Assembly: GCA_020854755.1 (NCBI GenBank)
Contig: JAHKLN010000051.1
Location: 1 to 47,782 of the forward strand
Source of the DNA: Methanomicrobiaceae archaeon
GTDB lineage: Archaea > Halobacteriota > Methanomicrobia > Methanomicrobiales > Methanoculleaceae
DNA length: 47,782 nucleotides
Direction: 5' to 3'
Shown: positions 33,086-41,901 of the stretch, in pieces
How positions within the stretch are numbered: position 1 is the stretch's first letter
Layout: each line of letters begins with the position of its first letter
Translations under genes and position numbers: made by a program
The notes under the pieces: generated by a model
The model's database searches: none
Told to the model about the DNA's origin: nothing
What the model saw: the letters and a program-made list of their open reading frames with translations, nothing else

Positions 33086-34297
33086 ATGAGAGGCAATAGA
33101 CACAGGTACACATTCCCGGCGGCAGGGATGGCCATCCTCCTTGCAGCATGCCTCATCTCTGCCGGATGCGTTACGGAGAACGCAGGAAATGAGTCTGCCG
33201 CAACGCTGCCCGGGACGGCATGGAGCCTCCAGTCCTATATCGACGCCGACGGGTCGATGACAACCGTCCTGCAGGGCACAGAGATCACACTCATCTTCAG
33301 CCAGGAAGAGAACACCACCGGCGGTTATACCGGGTGCAACCACTACGGCGGATCCTACCGGGTGAACGGAGAGGCGATCGAGATCACCTCGATTCACCAG
33401 ACACTGAGATTATGCACTGAACCGGAGGGTGTGATGGTGCAGGAGGGTGCCTACCTGGCAGCGCTAGCATCAGCTGCCACTTATGCGGTCGATGCGGAGG
33501 GGCGGTTGATTCTATCAGACAGTACTGGGAGGCCCTTGCTGACCTACGAACCCTTGCCGGCGGAGGCGCCCCCGGCACAGGTCGGTACTTCCTGGCATCT
33601 CCTGACGTATGCCGACGACAACAGAACGAGGGTGTCCATCCTGCCAGGCACCACTATCACACTCATATTCGACGACGAGAAGAATTTTACCGGCTCTGCC
33701 GGGTGCAACCATTACGGCGGATCCTACCGGGTGGACGGAGAGACCTTCTCCACGGACTCGATCTTCCGCACCGAGATGTACTGCCTCGAACCAGAAGGCG
33801 TGATGGAACAGGAGGATGCCTACCTGGCAGCGCTCAAGGCCGCTGCCGCCTATAAGGTTGATGCGGAGGGGCGTCTGATCCTCTTCGATGCTTCCGGCAT
33901 GCCCGTGCTGTTCTATGAACAGGTAATCCCGCCGGAAGATCTTCCGCTCGTCGACACCCGCTGGGTGCTTGAGGCGTTCAGCCCGGGCGGGGATACGGTA
34001 TCCTCGGTCATTGCCGGATCACAGGTGACCTTGGCCTTTTCGGGAGACGGCCGCATCGCAGGTTCAGGGGGGTGCAACAGCTATGGCGGATCCTACCGGG
34101 TGAACGGCGAGGCGATCGAGATCACGTCAATAAACCGGACCCTGAAGTACTGCCTCGAACCGGAGGGCGTGACTGAGCAGGAGAACACGTATTTCGAGCT
34201 GCTTGAATCTTCGGCAGAGTATCGAATCGAGAAGGAAAGGCTTCTGCTCTTCGATGCATCCGGTGCGATGGTGCTGACGTTCCGGGCCGGATCCTGA
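33086..34297 (+). CDS. Lipoprotein with three tandem META (HslJ-like) domains
   Basis: A 403-residue exported protein. The signal peptide (MAILLAACLISAGC) has a lipobox-like end with Cys28, so it is probably anchored to the outer face of the membrane. Three META-type domains follow at about 43-150, 165-275 and 290-400. Each repeats a WxLxxY opening, a T-x-T-LIF strand, GCNHYGGSYRV (GCNSYGGSYRV in the third), a Cys-x-EPEGVMxQE segment and ILFDASG. Paired cysteines in each unit may form disulfides. META domains occur in HslJ and other stress or novobiocin-resistance proteins; the exact role is unknown. Domains 1 and 3 share near-identical DNA around 33328-33391 and 34071-34127, pointing to recent internal duplication or conversion. 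Confidence 0.87.
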   Translation: MRGNRHRYTFPAAGMAILLAACLISAGCVTENAGNESAATLPGTAWSLQSYIDADGSMTTVLQGTEITLIFSQEENTTGGYTGCNHYGGSYRVNGEAIEITSIHQTLRLCTEPEGVMVQEGAYLAALASAATYAVDAEGRLILSDSTGRPLLTYEPLPAEAPPAQVGTSWHLLTYADDNRTRVSILPGTTITLIFDDEKNFTGSAGCNHYGGSYRVDGETFSTDSIFRTEMYCLEPEGVMEQEDAYLAALKAAAAYKVDAEGRLILFDASGMPVLFYEQVIPPEDLPLVDTRWVLEAFSPGGDTVSSVIAGSQVTLAFSGDGRIAGSGGCNSYGGSYRVNGEAIEITSINRTLKYCLEPEGVTEQENTYFELLESSAEYRIEKERLLLFDASGAMVLTFRAGS

Positions 34298-34351
34298 AGA
34301 GAGAGCCTCTCCTCAATCTTTTCTGCGCAGGATCGGAAGCGATCCTGCCTC

Positions 34352-34588
34352 TCACTCAACCGCAGACGGCAGGCGGGGTTGCGGTCTACTGATCCGGATC
34401 ACGTCGTGCGGCAGGGCGAGCGTGCAGTCGATCTCCTCTTCGATTGTCCGGACGCCGGGAGAGGACCGGACAGAACGATGCACGCACCCGTCGACAGCCT
34501 CCAGCGCGGGAAGGACGTACATACCCGAATGACATGCCGCCCGGATGATATGCAGGCAGCCTTGTGGCCCGTTCCAGAACGTGCAAAC
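34352..34588 (-). pseudogene. Possible small gene or gene remnant
   Basis: A minus-strand frame from about 34588 to a stop at 34352-34354 reads VCTFWNGPQGCLHIIRAACH, then MYVLPALEAVDGCVHRSVRS and TIEEEIDCTLALPHDVIRIS. It has protein-like composition, unlike overlapping frames, but lacks an ATG or GTG with a ribosome-binding site; its first ATG is 34522, giving 56 residues. I do not recognise it. The rest of 34298-34850 shows no gene or repeat. It may be a truncated gene. Confidence 0.3.
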
Positions 34589-34850
34589 GCCGTTGCCTTA
34601 CATCCCTCCGGCCGCTTCATCTGCATATTTACCCGTGAGGGAAAGGACGGGGAACAAAATGCCTGTTCCGAACCGGGCAACCGGCATGCAGACCGCAGTG
34701 GAGGGACGCCCCGACACATCGCCGGAATGCTTTCTGATACGCAGACGGGGGCATAAAGAACGCACACAGCCACCTGCCCCTGTCCCGGGGGAGTACCGTC
34801 CTAAAACCGGAAAGGAGATGGACGGCAGGAGTATCGGGGTGTCTCCTGCA

Positions 34851-36344
34851 TCAGAGCCGCTCGTAGGTGTATGCGAGATCCTTCATCCTCCTGGCCAGAT
34901 CGGGTGTCAGAAGATCAGGCGATATTCTCCATTCCCAGTTTCCTTCGTGGGTGCCAGGCCGGTTCACCCGGGCTTCCGCACCGAGTCCGAGATAATCCTG
35001 TATGGGAATGATGACCGTGTCGGCAACCGACATCAGCGCGAGCCTGACGAACTCGCCTGATATCTCCCCGGGCGCTATCTCCCTTCCCATATACGAAAAG
35101 ACCCGCTCCCGCTCTTCCGGGGTGGCATCCTGTTCGAACCATCCCAGCACCGTGTTGTTGTCATGGGTGCCGGTGTACAGGACGCAGTTCTGGACGTGAT
35201 TGTGGGGCATATGGGGATTATCGGGGACTCTTTCAACGAATGCAAAGAGGAGAACCCGTATTCCCGGAAAGTTGAACTCCCGCACGACCTCCCGGACATC
35301 TGCGGTAATCACGCCGAGATCCTCTGCAATCACGGGGAAGGTGAGGAATTTCCTCTGCAGGAACCTGAAGAACTCCGCACCGGGCCCTCTCTTCCATTCC
35401 CCGATCACGGCATCGGTCTCGTCCGCCGGTATCTCCCAGTAGCCGATAAAGCCGCGGAAATGGTCGATCCGCACCATATCGTAGAGCTCAAACACCCGTT
35501 CGAACCGCCGCACCCACCAGCGGTACCCCCGCCCTGCAAGCTCCTCCCAGCGGTATACGGGATTTCCCCAGAGCTGCCCGATATCGCTGAAGATGTCCGG
35601 CGGCACGCCTGCAACGGTTATCGGCTGCCTCTCATCGTCGAGGTTGAAGATCTCGGGGTGCGCCCAGACATCCGCGCTGTCGTATGCCACATATATCGCC
35701 ATATCCCCGATGATCCGGACACCTCTCTCCGCAGCGTACTGCCTGATCCTCGACCACTGCGTAAAGAAGAGGTACTGCAGGAACATCCGGTACTCCATCC
35801 CTTCGCTCTCCTCCGCTCTTGCCGCCTCCAGCGCCTCTGGATGCCTCTCCCGCAGACCATCGGGCCACTCGCTCCACATCCGGCCGCCGAACCGCTCCTT
35901 CAGCGAGGCGAACAGGGCGAAATCCTCAAGCCACGGGTGTTCGCTGCAGAAGCGTTCGTATTCGCGCCGCTCTTCCCTCTCCCTGAACCGGGAAAACGCC
36001 TTTCGGAAGAGATGCTCCTTGTGTTCGATCACCGCACCGTAATCGACCCGCTCGCCGGGAAACGAAGGAACGGGATCGATCTCCCTTCCTGCGAGCAGGT
36101 CGTCTTCTACCATCACCTCCGGGCTGATGAGCAGCGGATTTGCGGCAAAGGCGGAGATGCTGTCGTAGGGCGAGTTGCTTCCCCCGGCACGGATGGGATT
36201 TAAGGGGAGGATCTGCCAGAAGGACTGCCCGGCGTCGGCGAGAAGATCGATGAACCTGCAGGCGGACGGACCCAGGTCGCCGATACCGAAGGGCGACGGG
36301 AGCGAACTGACGGGAAGCAGCACGCCGCTCCTGCGCACTCTCAT
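34851..36344 (-). CDS. malQ: 4-alpha-glucanotransferase (amylomaltase), GH77
   Basis: Transfers alpha-1,4-glucan segments between chains during glycogen or maltodextrin turnover. It is 497 residues, typical for GH77. The motifs are SSLPSPFGIGDLGPSACRFI, WQILPLNPI, GDMAIYVAYDSADVW, the nucleophile region VRIDHFRGF, the acid/base region VIAEDLGVIT and the third acid TGTHDNNTVLGW. ATG 36344 follows GGGAGTGA. It is the last gene of a minus-strand glycogen operon, 76 bp after the GH57 gene. The combination suggests intracellular glycogen remodelling rather than use of external starch (no signal peptide). Confidence 0.96.
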   Translation of the reverse strand: MRVRRSGVLLPVSSLPSPFGIGDLGPSACRFIDLLADAGQSFWQILPLNPIRAGGSNSPYDSISAFAANPLLISPEVMVEDDLLAGREIDPVPSFPGERVDYGAVIEHKEHLFRKAFSRFREREERREYERFCSEHPWLEDFALFASLKERFGGRMWSEWPDGLRERHPEALEAARAEESEGMEYRMFLQYLFFTQWSRIRQYAAERGVRIIGDMAIYVAYDSADVWAHPEIFNLDDERQPITVAGVPPDIFSDIGQLWGNPVYRWEELAGRGYRWWVRRFERVFELYDMVRIDHFRGFIGYWEIPADETDAVIGEWKRGPGAEFFRFLQRKFLTFPVIAEDLGVITADVREVVREFNFPGIRVLLFAFVERVPDNPHMPHNHVQNCVLYTGTHDNNTVLGWFEQDATPEERERVFSYMGREIAPGEISGEFVRLALMSVADTVIIPIQDYLGLGAEARVNRPGTHEGNWEWRISPDLLTPDLARRMKDLAYTYERL

Positions 36345-36420
36345 GCGGCCGTCACTCCCTGCAGATTGCCGGCCGGGCTGCCGTCAGGGCTTTTTGAGGG
36401 CATCGTATCGGTGAAGTGCA

Positions 36421-38781
36421 TCATGGCGGTCTCACTCGCAGGTATACTCCCAGTCTCTTCAAGTTCTTAAGCCATTCCCCGCCGGCGGTATCATCAGCCG
36501 CCGGGCTCCGCTCGCGGCAGAAGGTGTGGTAGAGCAGCTGGCTCTTCCGGAGGTCGGGATGCATGCCCAGCTCCCGGAGAGCCTCAAATGTCTGCAGGAG
36601 TTCCTCAAGCAGCGGTACATTGCCGCGATCTTCCAGAGCAGACCTCAGTTTTTCCGCAATCATTCCATCAAGTGCGCCCCCCCGGGCGAACCCTTCCGGT
36701 TCGAGCGGCTGGTGGCGCATTCCCTTCAGTAGTGCGGCGAGGATATCCCGATCGGCGGCCGCCTGCATGAGGAGGAGACGGAGGCCTGCACCCAGCACAC
36801 ACTCCCCGCCTGTATCGCTCACCAACGGCAGGAACGGACCGTGGCTCAGGTACGCGGCACGGACGGTCGATTCCAGCGCCCCTATCCGGGAACCAAGCAT
36901 CCGGTCGATGATCGCCCTCTGTTCGCCCCGGGTGAACTGATCGAAGGCGTACCGGCGGCTGCCGGAGTGTCGGGAGGCAAAATGCTCGATCCCGGCCCTC
37001 CCGCAGGTGCGCAGGTCTTCCGCGAGCGCGCCGGCAAGGGTCCGACAGGATGCTTCATCCGTGCACGGCAGGATGCTGACGAGAGGCATGCCGAGATCGT
37101 CGTGCAGGACGGCGAATACATAGTATCCCTCCTCCAGTGTCGCCTGAGACCTGATATGGAGACTGCCGACCGCGTGCTCCCCGGTATCGCACACCTCGCT
37201 GCAGATATAAAAGCCGGGCATCTGCAGGGGTTCACGGCAGCCTGAGCAGTGGGACGCGGCCGCTGCAAAGGCAGCGATCCTTGCCAGGTCCATGACGGCG
37301 GGTCTCACCTCCGTCCTGTAGAGATCGGCGGCGTTCTCGTACTTAAGGAGATTGCAGGGCGTCCGCCTGAGTATCTCCAGGAACCCGGGTTCGAGATCAC
37401 CGCCGCCGAGCTCCCCTGCAAGCTGGATGCACCGGGCTGCATGGCGCAGCACCTGCACCGAACCGGGCTCCGATATATCGTCAAAGAACCACCCGCAGCT
37501 GGTCAGCATCAGCATCGCATGCCGCTGCATCTCGAGGAGCTTCAGCACGGCAACCCGATCCTCGTGCGAGAAGCCGCGTACCGCATGCCGCGCAAGGAAT
37601 CGGTCGACGACCGGTCCTGACCGGTCGAGGAGGAGATCGATGTACTCGTCCCGTGCAGACGCCGGATCCCTGAGATAGGCGGATCCGGCCTTCATGTAGA
37701 GCCCGGCAAGCCTGCCGGCGAGCCAGTCCGCGGCTTCGCGGAGCCCTCCCCTCCAATCCTGCGACCAGCCGGGGTACCGGCCTGTACTGCAGGTGCATCC
37801 GCCGCTCCATCGTGCAATGCCGTGGACACAGCTCCACGAGGTATTCTCCAGAATCCCAACCTCGTGCGTCGGAGGGTGCTTCTCCAGGTATTCGCCGTAT
37901 ACGGTGAGCCGGGCGTGCCCTCCGGACGCGATGTCGGCCAGGCAGCGTGCAAGCGCCATCTCTCCGAACTGCCGGTGATGGCCGTAGGTCTCCCCGTCTG
38001 TCGCCACGTGCACGAGCCCGGTCGAGGAACCCGGGGGGAAGGCCGCGATCAGCCGACTGGCAAACCGCCTGCCGTCCTGCAGCAGATCTCCAAACGCGAT
38101 CTCGTGCGAGATCCGGGCGTCGTAGAAGAAGATGGAGATCGCCTTCCCCGACGGGAGGCGGCAGAGGTACGGCATTGTTGTATCGATACCCCCGTTGCCC
38201 GCAGCAGACCACTCTTTCTCTCCGATCTCCCGCACCCGTGCGGCCTGGGGGGGATGCAGGATCGAAAAGAGGATGCCGTGTCCGGCCATGATGTCAAGCG
38301 TCGGGTAATCGACCGCAAGCTCGGGCAGCCACATCCCCTCCGGCATTCTCGAGAATCTGTTGGAGAAGTCGCGTATCCCCCAGATGACCTGCGTTTCCCG
38401 ATCCCTCATCGACGCAAGCGGCATGATCAGGTGGTTGTATGGCTGGGCGATGGCCGATCCGTGCCCGGAATACCTCTTTTGGCTCTCTCTGTCTGCCGAA
38501 ACGATTGCGGCATGCAGATCCGGCTTCTCCCTCTCCAGCCACGAAAAAAGTGTCGGACCGGCGGTGAAGCTGATCTGCCGATAGGTATTGACAAACTCCA
38601 GGACCCACCCCTCCCCATCCAGGATGCGGGCAGCAGCGTTCGGGGCGTAGCACTCGGCAGAGATCCGCTCGTTCCAGTCATGGTAGGGATATGCGGAGTC
38701 CTGCAGATCGATCCTTCCGGTCCACGGGTTCTCGCGTGAGGGCTGATAGAAATGGCCGTGGATGCAGATACACCGGCTCAT
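36421..38781 (-). CDS. GH57 family glycoside hydrolase (DUF3536-containing)
   Basis: A 786-residue GH57-type glucan hydrolase, probably amylolytic. The catalytic domain at the N-terminus shows CIHGHFYQPSRENPWTG, PEGMWLPELAVDYPTLDIMA (conserved Glu of the family) and VHVATDGETYGHHRQFGEMA (conserved Asp). The long C-terminal part fits the DUF3536-type extension. ATG 38781 overlaps the glgB stop by 4 bp (ATGA), so translation is coupled. The frame extends upstream without similarity, and 38781 fits the HGHFYQP start. It has no signal peptide, so it acts on stored glycogen inside the cell. Confidence 0.9.
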   Translation of the reverse strand: MSRCICIHGHFYQPSRENPWTGRIDLQDSAYPYHDWNERISAECYAPNAAARILDGEGWVLEFVNTYRQISFTAGPTLFSWLEREKPDLHAAIVSADRESQKRYSGHGSAIAQPYNHLIMPLASMRDRETQVIWGIRDFSNRFSRMPEGMWLPELAVDYPTLDIMAGHGILFSILHPPQAARVREIGEKEWSAAGNGGIDTTMPYLCRLPSGKAISIFFYDARISHEIAFGDLLQDGRRFASRLIAAFPPGSSTGLVHVATDGETYGHHRQFGEMALARCLADIASGGHARLTVYGEYLEKHPPTHEVGILENTSWSCVHGIARWSGGCTCSTGRYPGWSQDWRGGLREAADWLAGRLAGLYMKAGSAYLRDPASARDEYIDLLLDRSGPVVDRFLARHAVRGFSHEDRVAVLKLLEMQRHAMLMLTSCGWFFDDISEPGSVQVLRHAARCIQLAGELGGGDLEPGFLEILRRTPCNLLKYENAADLYRTEVRPAVMDLARIAAFAAAASHCSGCREPLQMPGFYICSEVCDTGEHAVGSLHIRSQATLEEGYYVFAVLHDDLGMPLVSILPCTDEASCRTLAGALAEDLRTCGRAGIEHFASRHSGSRRYAFDQFTRGEQRAIIDRMLGSRIGALESTVRAAYLSHGPFLPLVSDTGGECVLGAGLRLLLMQAAADRDILAALLKGMRHQPLEPEGFARGGALDGMIAEKLRSALEDRGNVPLLEELLQTFEALRELGMHPDLRKSQLLYHTFCRERSPAADDTAGGEWLKNLKRLGVYLRVRPP

Positions 38782-40769
38782 GCCTCCGCCCCCTCGCGTT
38801 TGAAGATCAGGATCGAAAGCGCCGGGAGCGTAATGCCAAGGGCCTGCGATCCGCCGCCGTCCGCCAGCGCATTCGATTCGAGCCTGCCGGCGTTCTCGAT
38901 GCCGCTCCCACCGTAGCGCTCCGCATCGCTGTTTGCAATCTCCCTCCAGCATCCGCCTGATGGGCATTTGAGCCGATAGCCGTCCCGCTGCCGGGCAGTG
39001 GTGTTGCAGACGACGAGCAGGGTGTCGTCCGGAGATCCGCTCATCCGGGCGAAACTGATGATTCCGGGATCCTTTCGGCCGGGGTCTATCCAGAGGAAGC
39101 CGGCGCGGTCAAAGTCGCGTTCATGGAGGGCGGGCTCCGTACGGTATAACCGGTTTATATCCCTGATCCAGCACCAGACACCCCGGTGCGGTGCATAATC
39201 GAGGAGATGCCAGTCCAGCCCCCGATCATGGTTCCACTCGGCCCACTGCCCGAACTCCCCGCCCATGAAGAGGAGCTTCTTCCCGGGATGAGTGAACATG
39301 TATCCGAAGAGGAGGCGGAGGTGCGCATAGGGCTCGTGCTCTGCTCCGGGCATCCTGCCGATCAGCGATCCCTTCCCGTATACCACCTCGTCGTGCGACA
39401 GGGGGAGGATAAACCGCTCCTCGAATGCGTAGGAGATAGTGAACGGCAGGCCACGTGCGCGATCTGCCCGGGACCATGGATCGGTGCCGAAATACTCCAG
39501 CGTGTCGTGCATCCACCCCATGTTCCACTTCATCCCGAACCCAAGCCCCCCTCTCCCAACAGGAAGCGTTACGCCCTGCCAGGTCGACGACTCCTCAGCG
39601 ATCAACCCGACGCCGGGGCAGCGTGCCTCGACCGCCCGGTTGAGACTTCTGATGAACTGGATCGCCTCGAGATTCTCCTTCCCGCCATACCTGTTCGGTA
39701 TCCACTCCCCTCTGCCCCTGGCAAAATCAAGGTAGAGCATGGATGTTACCGCGTCCACCCGCAGGGCGTCGGCATGGTATTGCTCCAGCCAGAAGAGGGC
39801 GCTGCTGATGAGAAACGATCTGACTTCGGGCCTGCCGTAGTTGAAGATATAACTCTTCCACTGCGGATGAACCCCCCTCCTCGGATCCGGGTCCTCGTAG
39901 AGGCGGGTACCGTCGAAATAGACCAGCCCGTACTCGTTGTCAGGGAAGTGGGAGGGAACCCAGTCCAGGATCACGCCGATACCATGCCGGTGGAGACGAT
40001 CGATCATGTACCGGCAGTCCTGCGGCGTTCCGTACCTGCCCGTCGGCGCGAAGTATCCGAGAGTCTGGTAGCCCCAGGAACCATAGAAGGGATGCTCGGC
40101 CAGCGGGAGAAACTCGACATGCGTAAAGCCCAGCTCTTCCACGTATTCCGCGAGTTCGCAGGCGGCTTCCCGATAGTTTTGAAACCTGCCCCCCGGATCG
40201 TTGCCCCGCCGCCAGGATCCGAGGTGGACTTCATAGACCGAAACGGGTGCATCCTGCCAGCTTTTTGCGAAGCGGTCCTGCATCCATGCCCCGTCATTCC
40301 AGGCATACGTCGTGTCCCATACGACGGAAGCGGTATGGGGAGGAGTTTCGGAGGAGAAAGCCAGCGGATCTGCCTTATCGACGCGGTAGTTCCGGTGCCT
40401 CGAGACGACATGGTATTTATACAGCACCCCGTGGCCGACACCGGGTATGAAGCCCTCCCAGATGCCCGAGCCATCCTCCCGCATCCTGAGAGGGCATGAT
40501 TCAGTGTTCCACCCGTTGAAACTCCCGATCACCGAGACAGAGGCTGCATTCGGTGCCCAGACGGCGAACGCCGTGCCGGCAGCGCCCTCCACCGTAAGCG
40601 GATGGGCGCCGAGCTTCTCGTACAGCTGATAATGGCTCCCCTCACGGAAGAGGTAAATGTCGTAGTCGGTCAGGAGACCGGCCTCATATATCACGTCGCC
40701 CTGCTCCGGCATATCACTCGATCCGGTTTGATCGCGCTGCTCCCGTGGCAGGTCACGGGATATGTGCAT
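38778..40769 (-). CDS. glgB: 1,4-alpha-glucan branching enzyme, GH13
   Basis: Introduces alpha-1,6 branches into glycogen. It is 663 residues from ATG 40769. The N-terminal CBM48-like domain has LYEKLGAHPLTVEG and FAVWAPNAASVSVIGSFNGW. The GH13 barrel shows the four standard regions: VILDWVPSHFPDN, ALRVDAVTSML (nucleophile Asp), LIAEESSTWQG (acid/base Glu) and LPLSHDEVVYGKG (third Asp). The C-terminal all-beta domain is present. An alternative start is ATG 40712 (MPEQGDVIYEAG), which gives 644 residues; neither has a strong ribosome-binding site. The chosen start overlaps the end of the glycogen synthase gene by 17 bp, and its stop overlaps the GH57 start, so the set is translationally linked. 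Confidence 0.95.
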   Translation of the reverse strand: MHISRDLPREQRDQTGSSDMPEQGDVIYEAGLLTDYDIYLFREGSHYQLYEKLGAHPLTVEGAAGTAFAVWAPNAASVSVIGSFNGWNTESCPLRMREDGSGIWEGFIPGVGHGVLYKYHVVSRHRNYRVDKADPLAFSSETPPHTASVVWDTTYAWNDGAWMQDRFAKSWQDAPVSVYEVHLGSWRRGNDPGGRFQNYREAACELAEYVEELGFTHVEFLPLAEHPFYGSWGYQTLGYFAPTGRYGTPQDCRYMIDRLHRHGIGVILDWVPSHFPDNEYGLVYFDGTRLYEDPDPRRGVHPQWKSYIFNYGRPEVRSFLISSALFWLEQYHADALRVDAVTSMLYLDFARGRGEWIPNRYGGKENLEAIQFIRSLNRAVEARCPGVGLIAEESSTWQGVTLPVGRGGLGFGMKWNMGWMHDTLEYFGTDPWSRADRARGLPFTISYAFEERFILPLSHDEVVYGKGSLIGRMPGAEHEPYAHLRLLFGYMFTHPGKKLLFMGGEFGQWAEWNHDRGLDWHLLDYAPHRGVWCWIRDINRLYRTEPALHERDFDRAGFLWIDPGRKDPGIISFARMSGSPDDTLLVVCNTTARQRDGYRLKCPSGGCWREIANSDAERYGGSGIENAGRLESNALADGGGSQALGITLPALSILIFKREGAEA

Positions 40770-41901
40770 CCAGAAGATCCCTGTACACGTTCACCATCGC
40801 CCCTGCGATGCGCTCCCAGTTAAACTCCCTCTCAACCTTCTTCCTGCCCGCTCTCCCGAAGGCCTGTATCCTGGCCGTATCGTCGATCACATAGTTGATC
40901 CCCCAGGCGATCGCTTCCGGGCGGACAGGGACCTTGATCCCGTCCACAAAATTCTCGATGTTCTCGGAGAGGCCGCCGACGTCGGTCGCGACGACGCATC
41001 GCCCGGCGCTCCACGCCTCGGCAAGCACCAGGCCGAACGGTTCGTTCCTGCTCGGAATAACCACGACATCGGCGGCGTTCAGAAGCCTCCGGTACTCGGC
41101 GTCGGATATATAACCGAGAAAACGGACGGGGAGGGAGTGCGCCGCCGCTTCCAGCTGCGCCTTCATCGTGCCGGAACCTGCGATAAGGAACTGGACATCC
41201 CAGCGTTTCCGCAGGACCAGCGGCACGGCCGAAAGGAGAAGGTCGGGGCCTTTCTGGTAGACGAGTCTGCCGACGAAGAGGACTGCCGGAGCAAGCGGGT
41301 GTATGCCGAACGTCTTCTTCACGCTCCCGGGATCGACATCCATCCTGTAGCAATCAGGTAAGATGCCGTTGTTTATCACGGTTATCTTCCAGTCAGGAAC
41401 GTTATACAGCCACATCACCTCGATCATCGTGTTCTTCGAGACCGTCGTCACCCTCTTCGCGCAGTATCCGCCGTACCACTCCTTGCCTGATATTTCGCGA
41501 AACTCCCACCAATCACCGAAATTACCCCCGTTTCTACCGTACTCCGTTGAGTGGTACGTCAGCACCGTACGCCTCTCGCGAAGCAGGTGCAGCGCCTCGA
41601 CGCAGTGCCAGTCATGGAAATGGATGATATCAAAGGGCGGGCGGTCGCACTTCCTGAAGTCCTCATAGAGCATCCGGCTCATGCTGCGGCAGTAGTCTAC
41701 GATATTCTCACCCGCCGGCATGCAGTAGTGGTATCTGACCCCGTTGATCTCGGTCTCTCCGTCTCCCCGTGTAAAGAAATGTATCTCGTGCCCCATTCCG
41801 GCGAGCATCTCGGCAAGGTGGGTGGCGGCGGGGGCGAGGCCGCCCACCCTGACCGCATACAGCGACTCCCAGCAGAAGAAGGCTATTTTAAGAGATTCCA
41901 T
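40753..41901 (-). CDS. GT4-family glycosyltransferase, probable glycogen synthase
   Basis: A 382-residue retaining GT-B glycosyltransferase, probably elongating glycogen from ADP- or UDP-glucose. The N-terminal half has IAFFCWESLYAVRVGGLAPA (acceptor loop with Gly-Gly), FDIIHFHDWHCVEAL and LTYHSTEYGRNGGNFGDWW. The C-terminal half has VLFVGRLVYQKGPDLLL, FLIAGSGTMKAQL and the nucleotide-binding EX7E motif EPFGLVLAE with DVGGLSENI. Its place between a GH57 gene and glgB supports glycogen synthase rather than a cell-wall or N-glycan enzyme. ATG 41901 overlaps the preceding gene's end by 19 bp. Confidence 0.9.
   Translation of the reverse strand: MESLKIAFFCWESLYAVRVGGLAPAATHLAEMLAGMGHEIHFFTRGDGETEINGVRYHYCMPAGENIVDYCRSMSRMLYEDFRKCDRPPFDIIHFHDWHCVEALHLLRERRTVLTYHSTEYGRNGGNFGDWWEFREISGKEWYGGYCAKRVTTVSKNTMIEVMWLYNVPDWKITVINNGILPDCYRMDVDPGSVKKTFGIHPLAPAVLFVGRLVYQKGPDLLLSAVPLVLRKRWDVQFLIAGSGTMKAQLEAAAHSLPVRFLGYISDAEYRRLLNAADVVVIPSRNEPFGLVLAEAWSAGRCVVATDVGGLSENIENFVDGIKVPVRPEAIAWGINYVIDDTARIQAFGRAGRKKVEREFNWERIAGAMVNVYRDLLDAHIP

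Noticed and set aside
35163-36203. Plus-strand open frame opposite malQ
   Set aside because: Antisense shadow; the GH77 catalytic motifs are on the minus strand.
39186-40499. Plus-strand open frame of 437 codons opposite glgB
   Set aside because: High-GC codon bias leaves long antisense frames; the GH13 motifs are on the minus strand and there is no ribosome-binding site for this frame.
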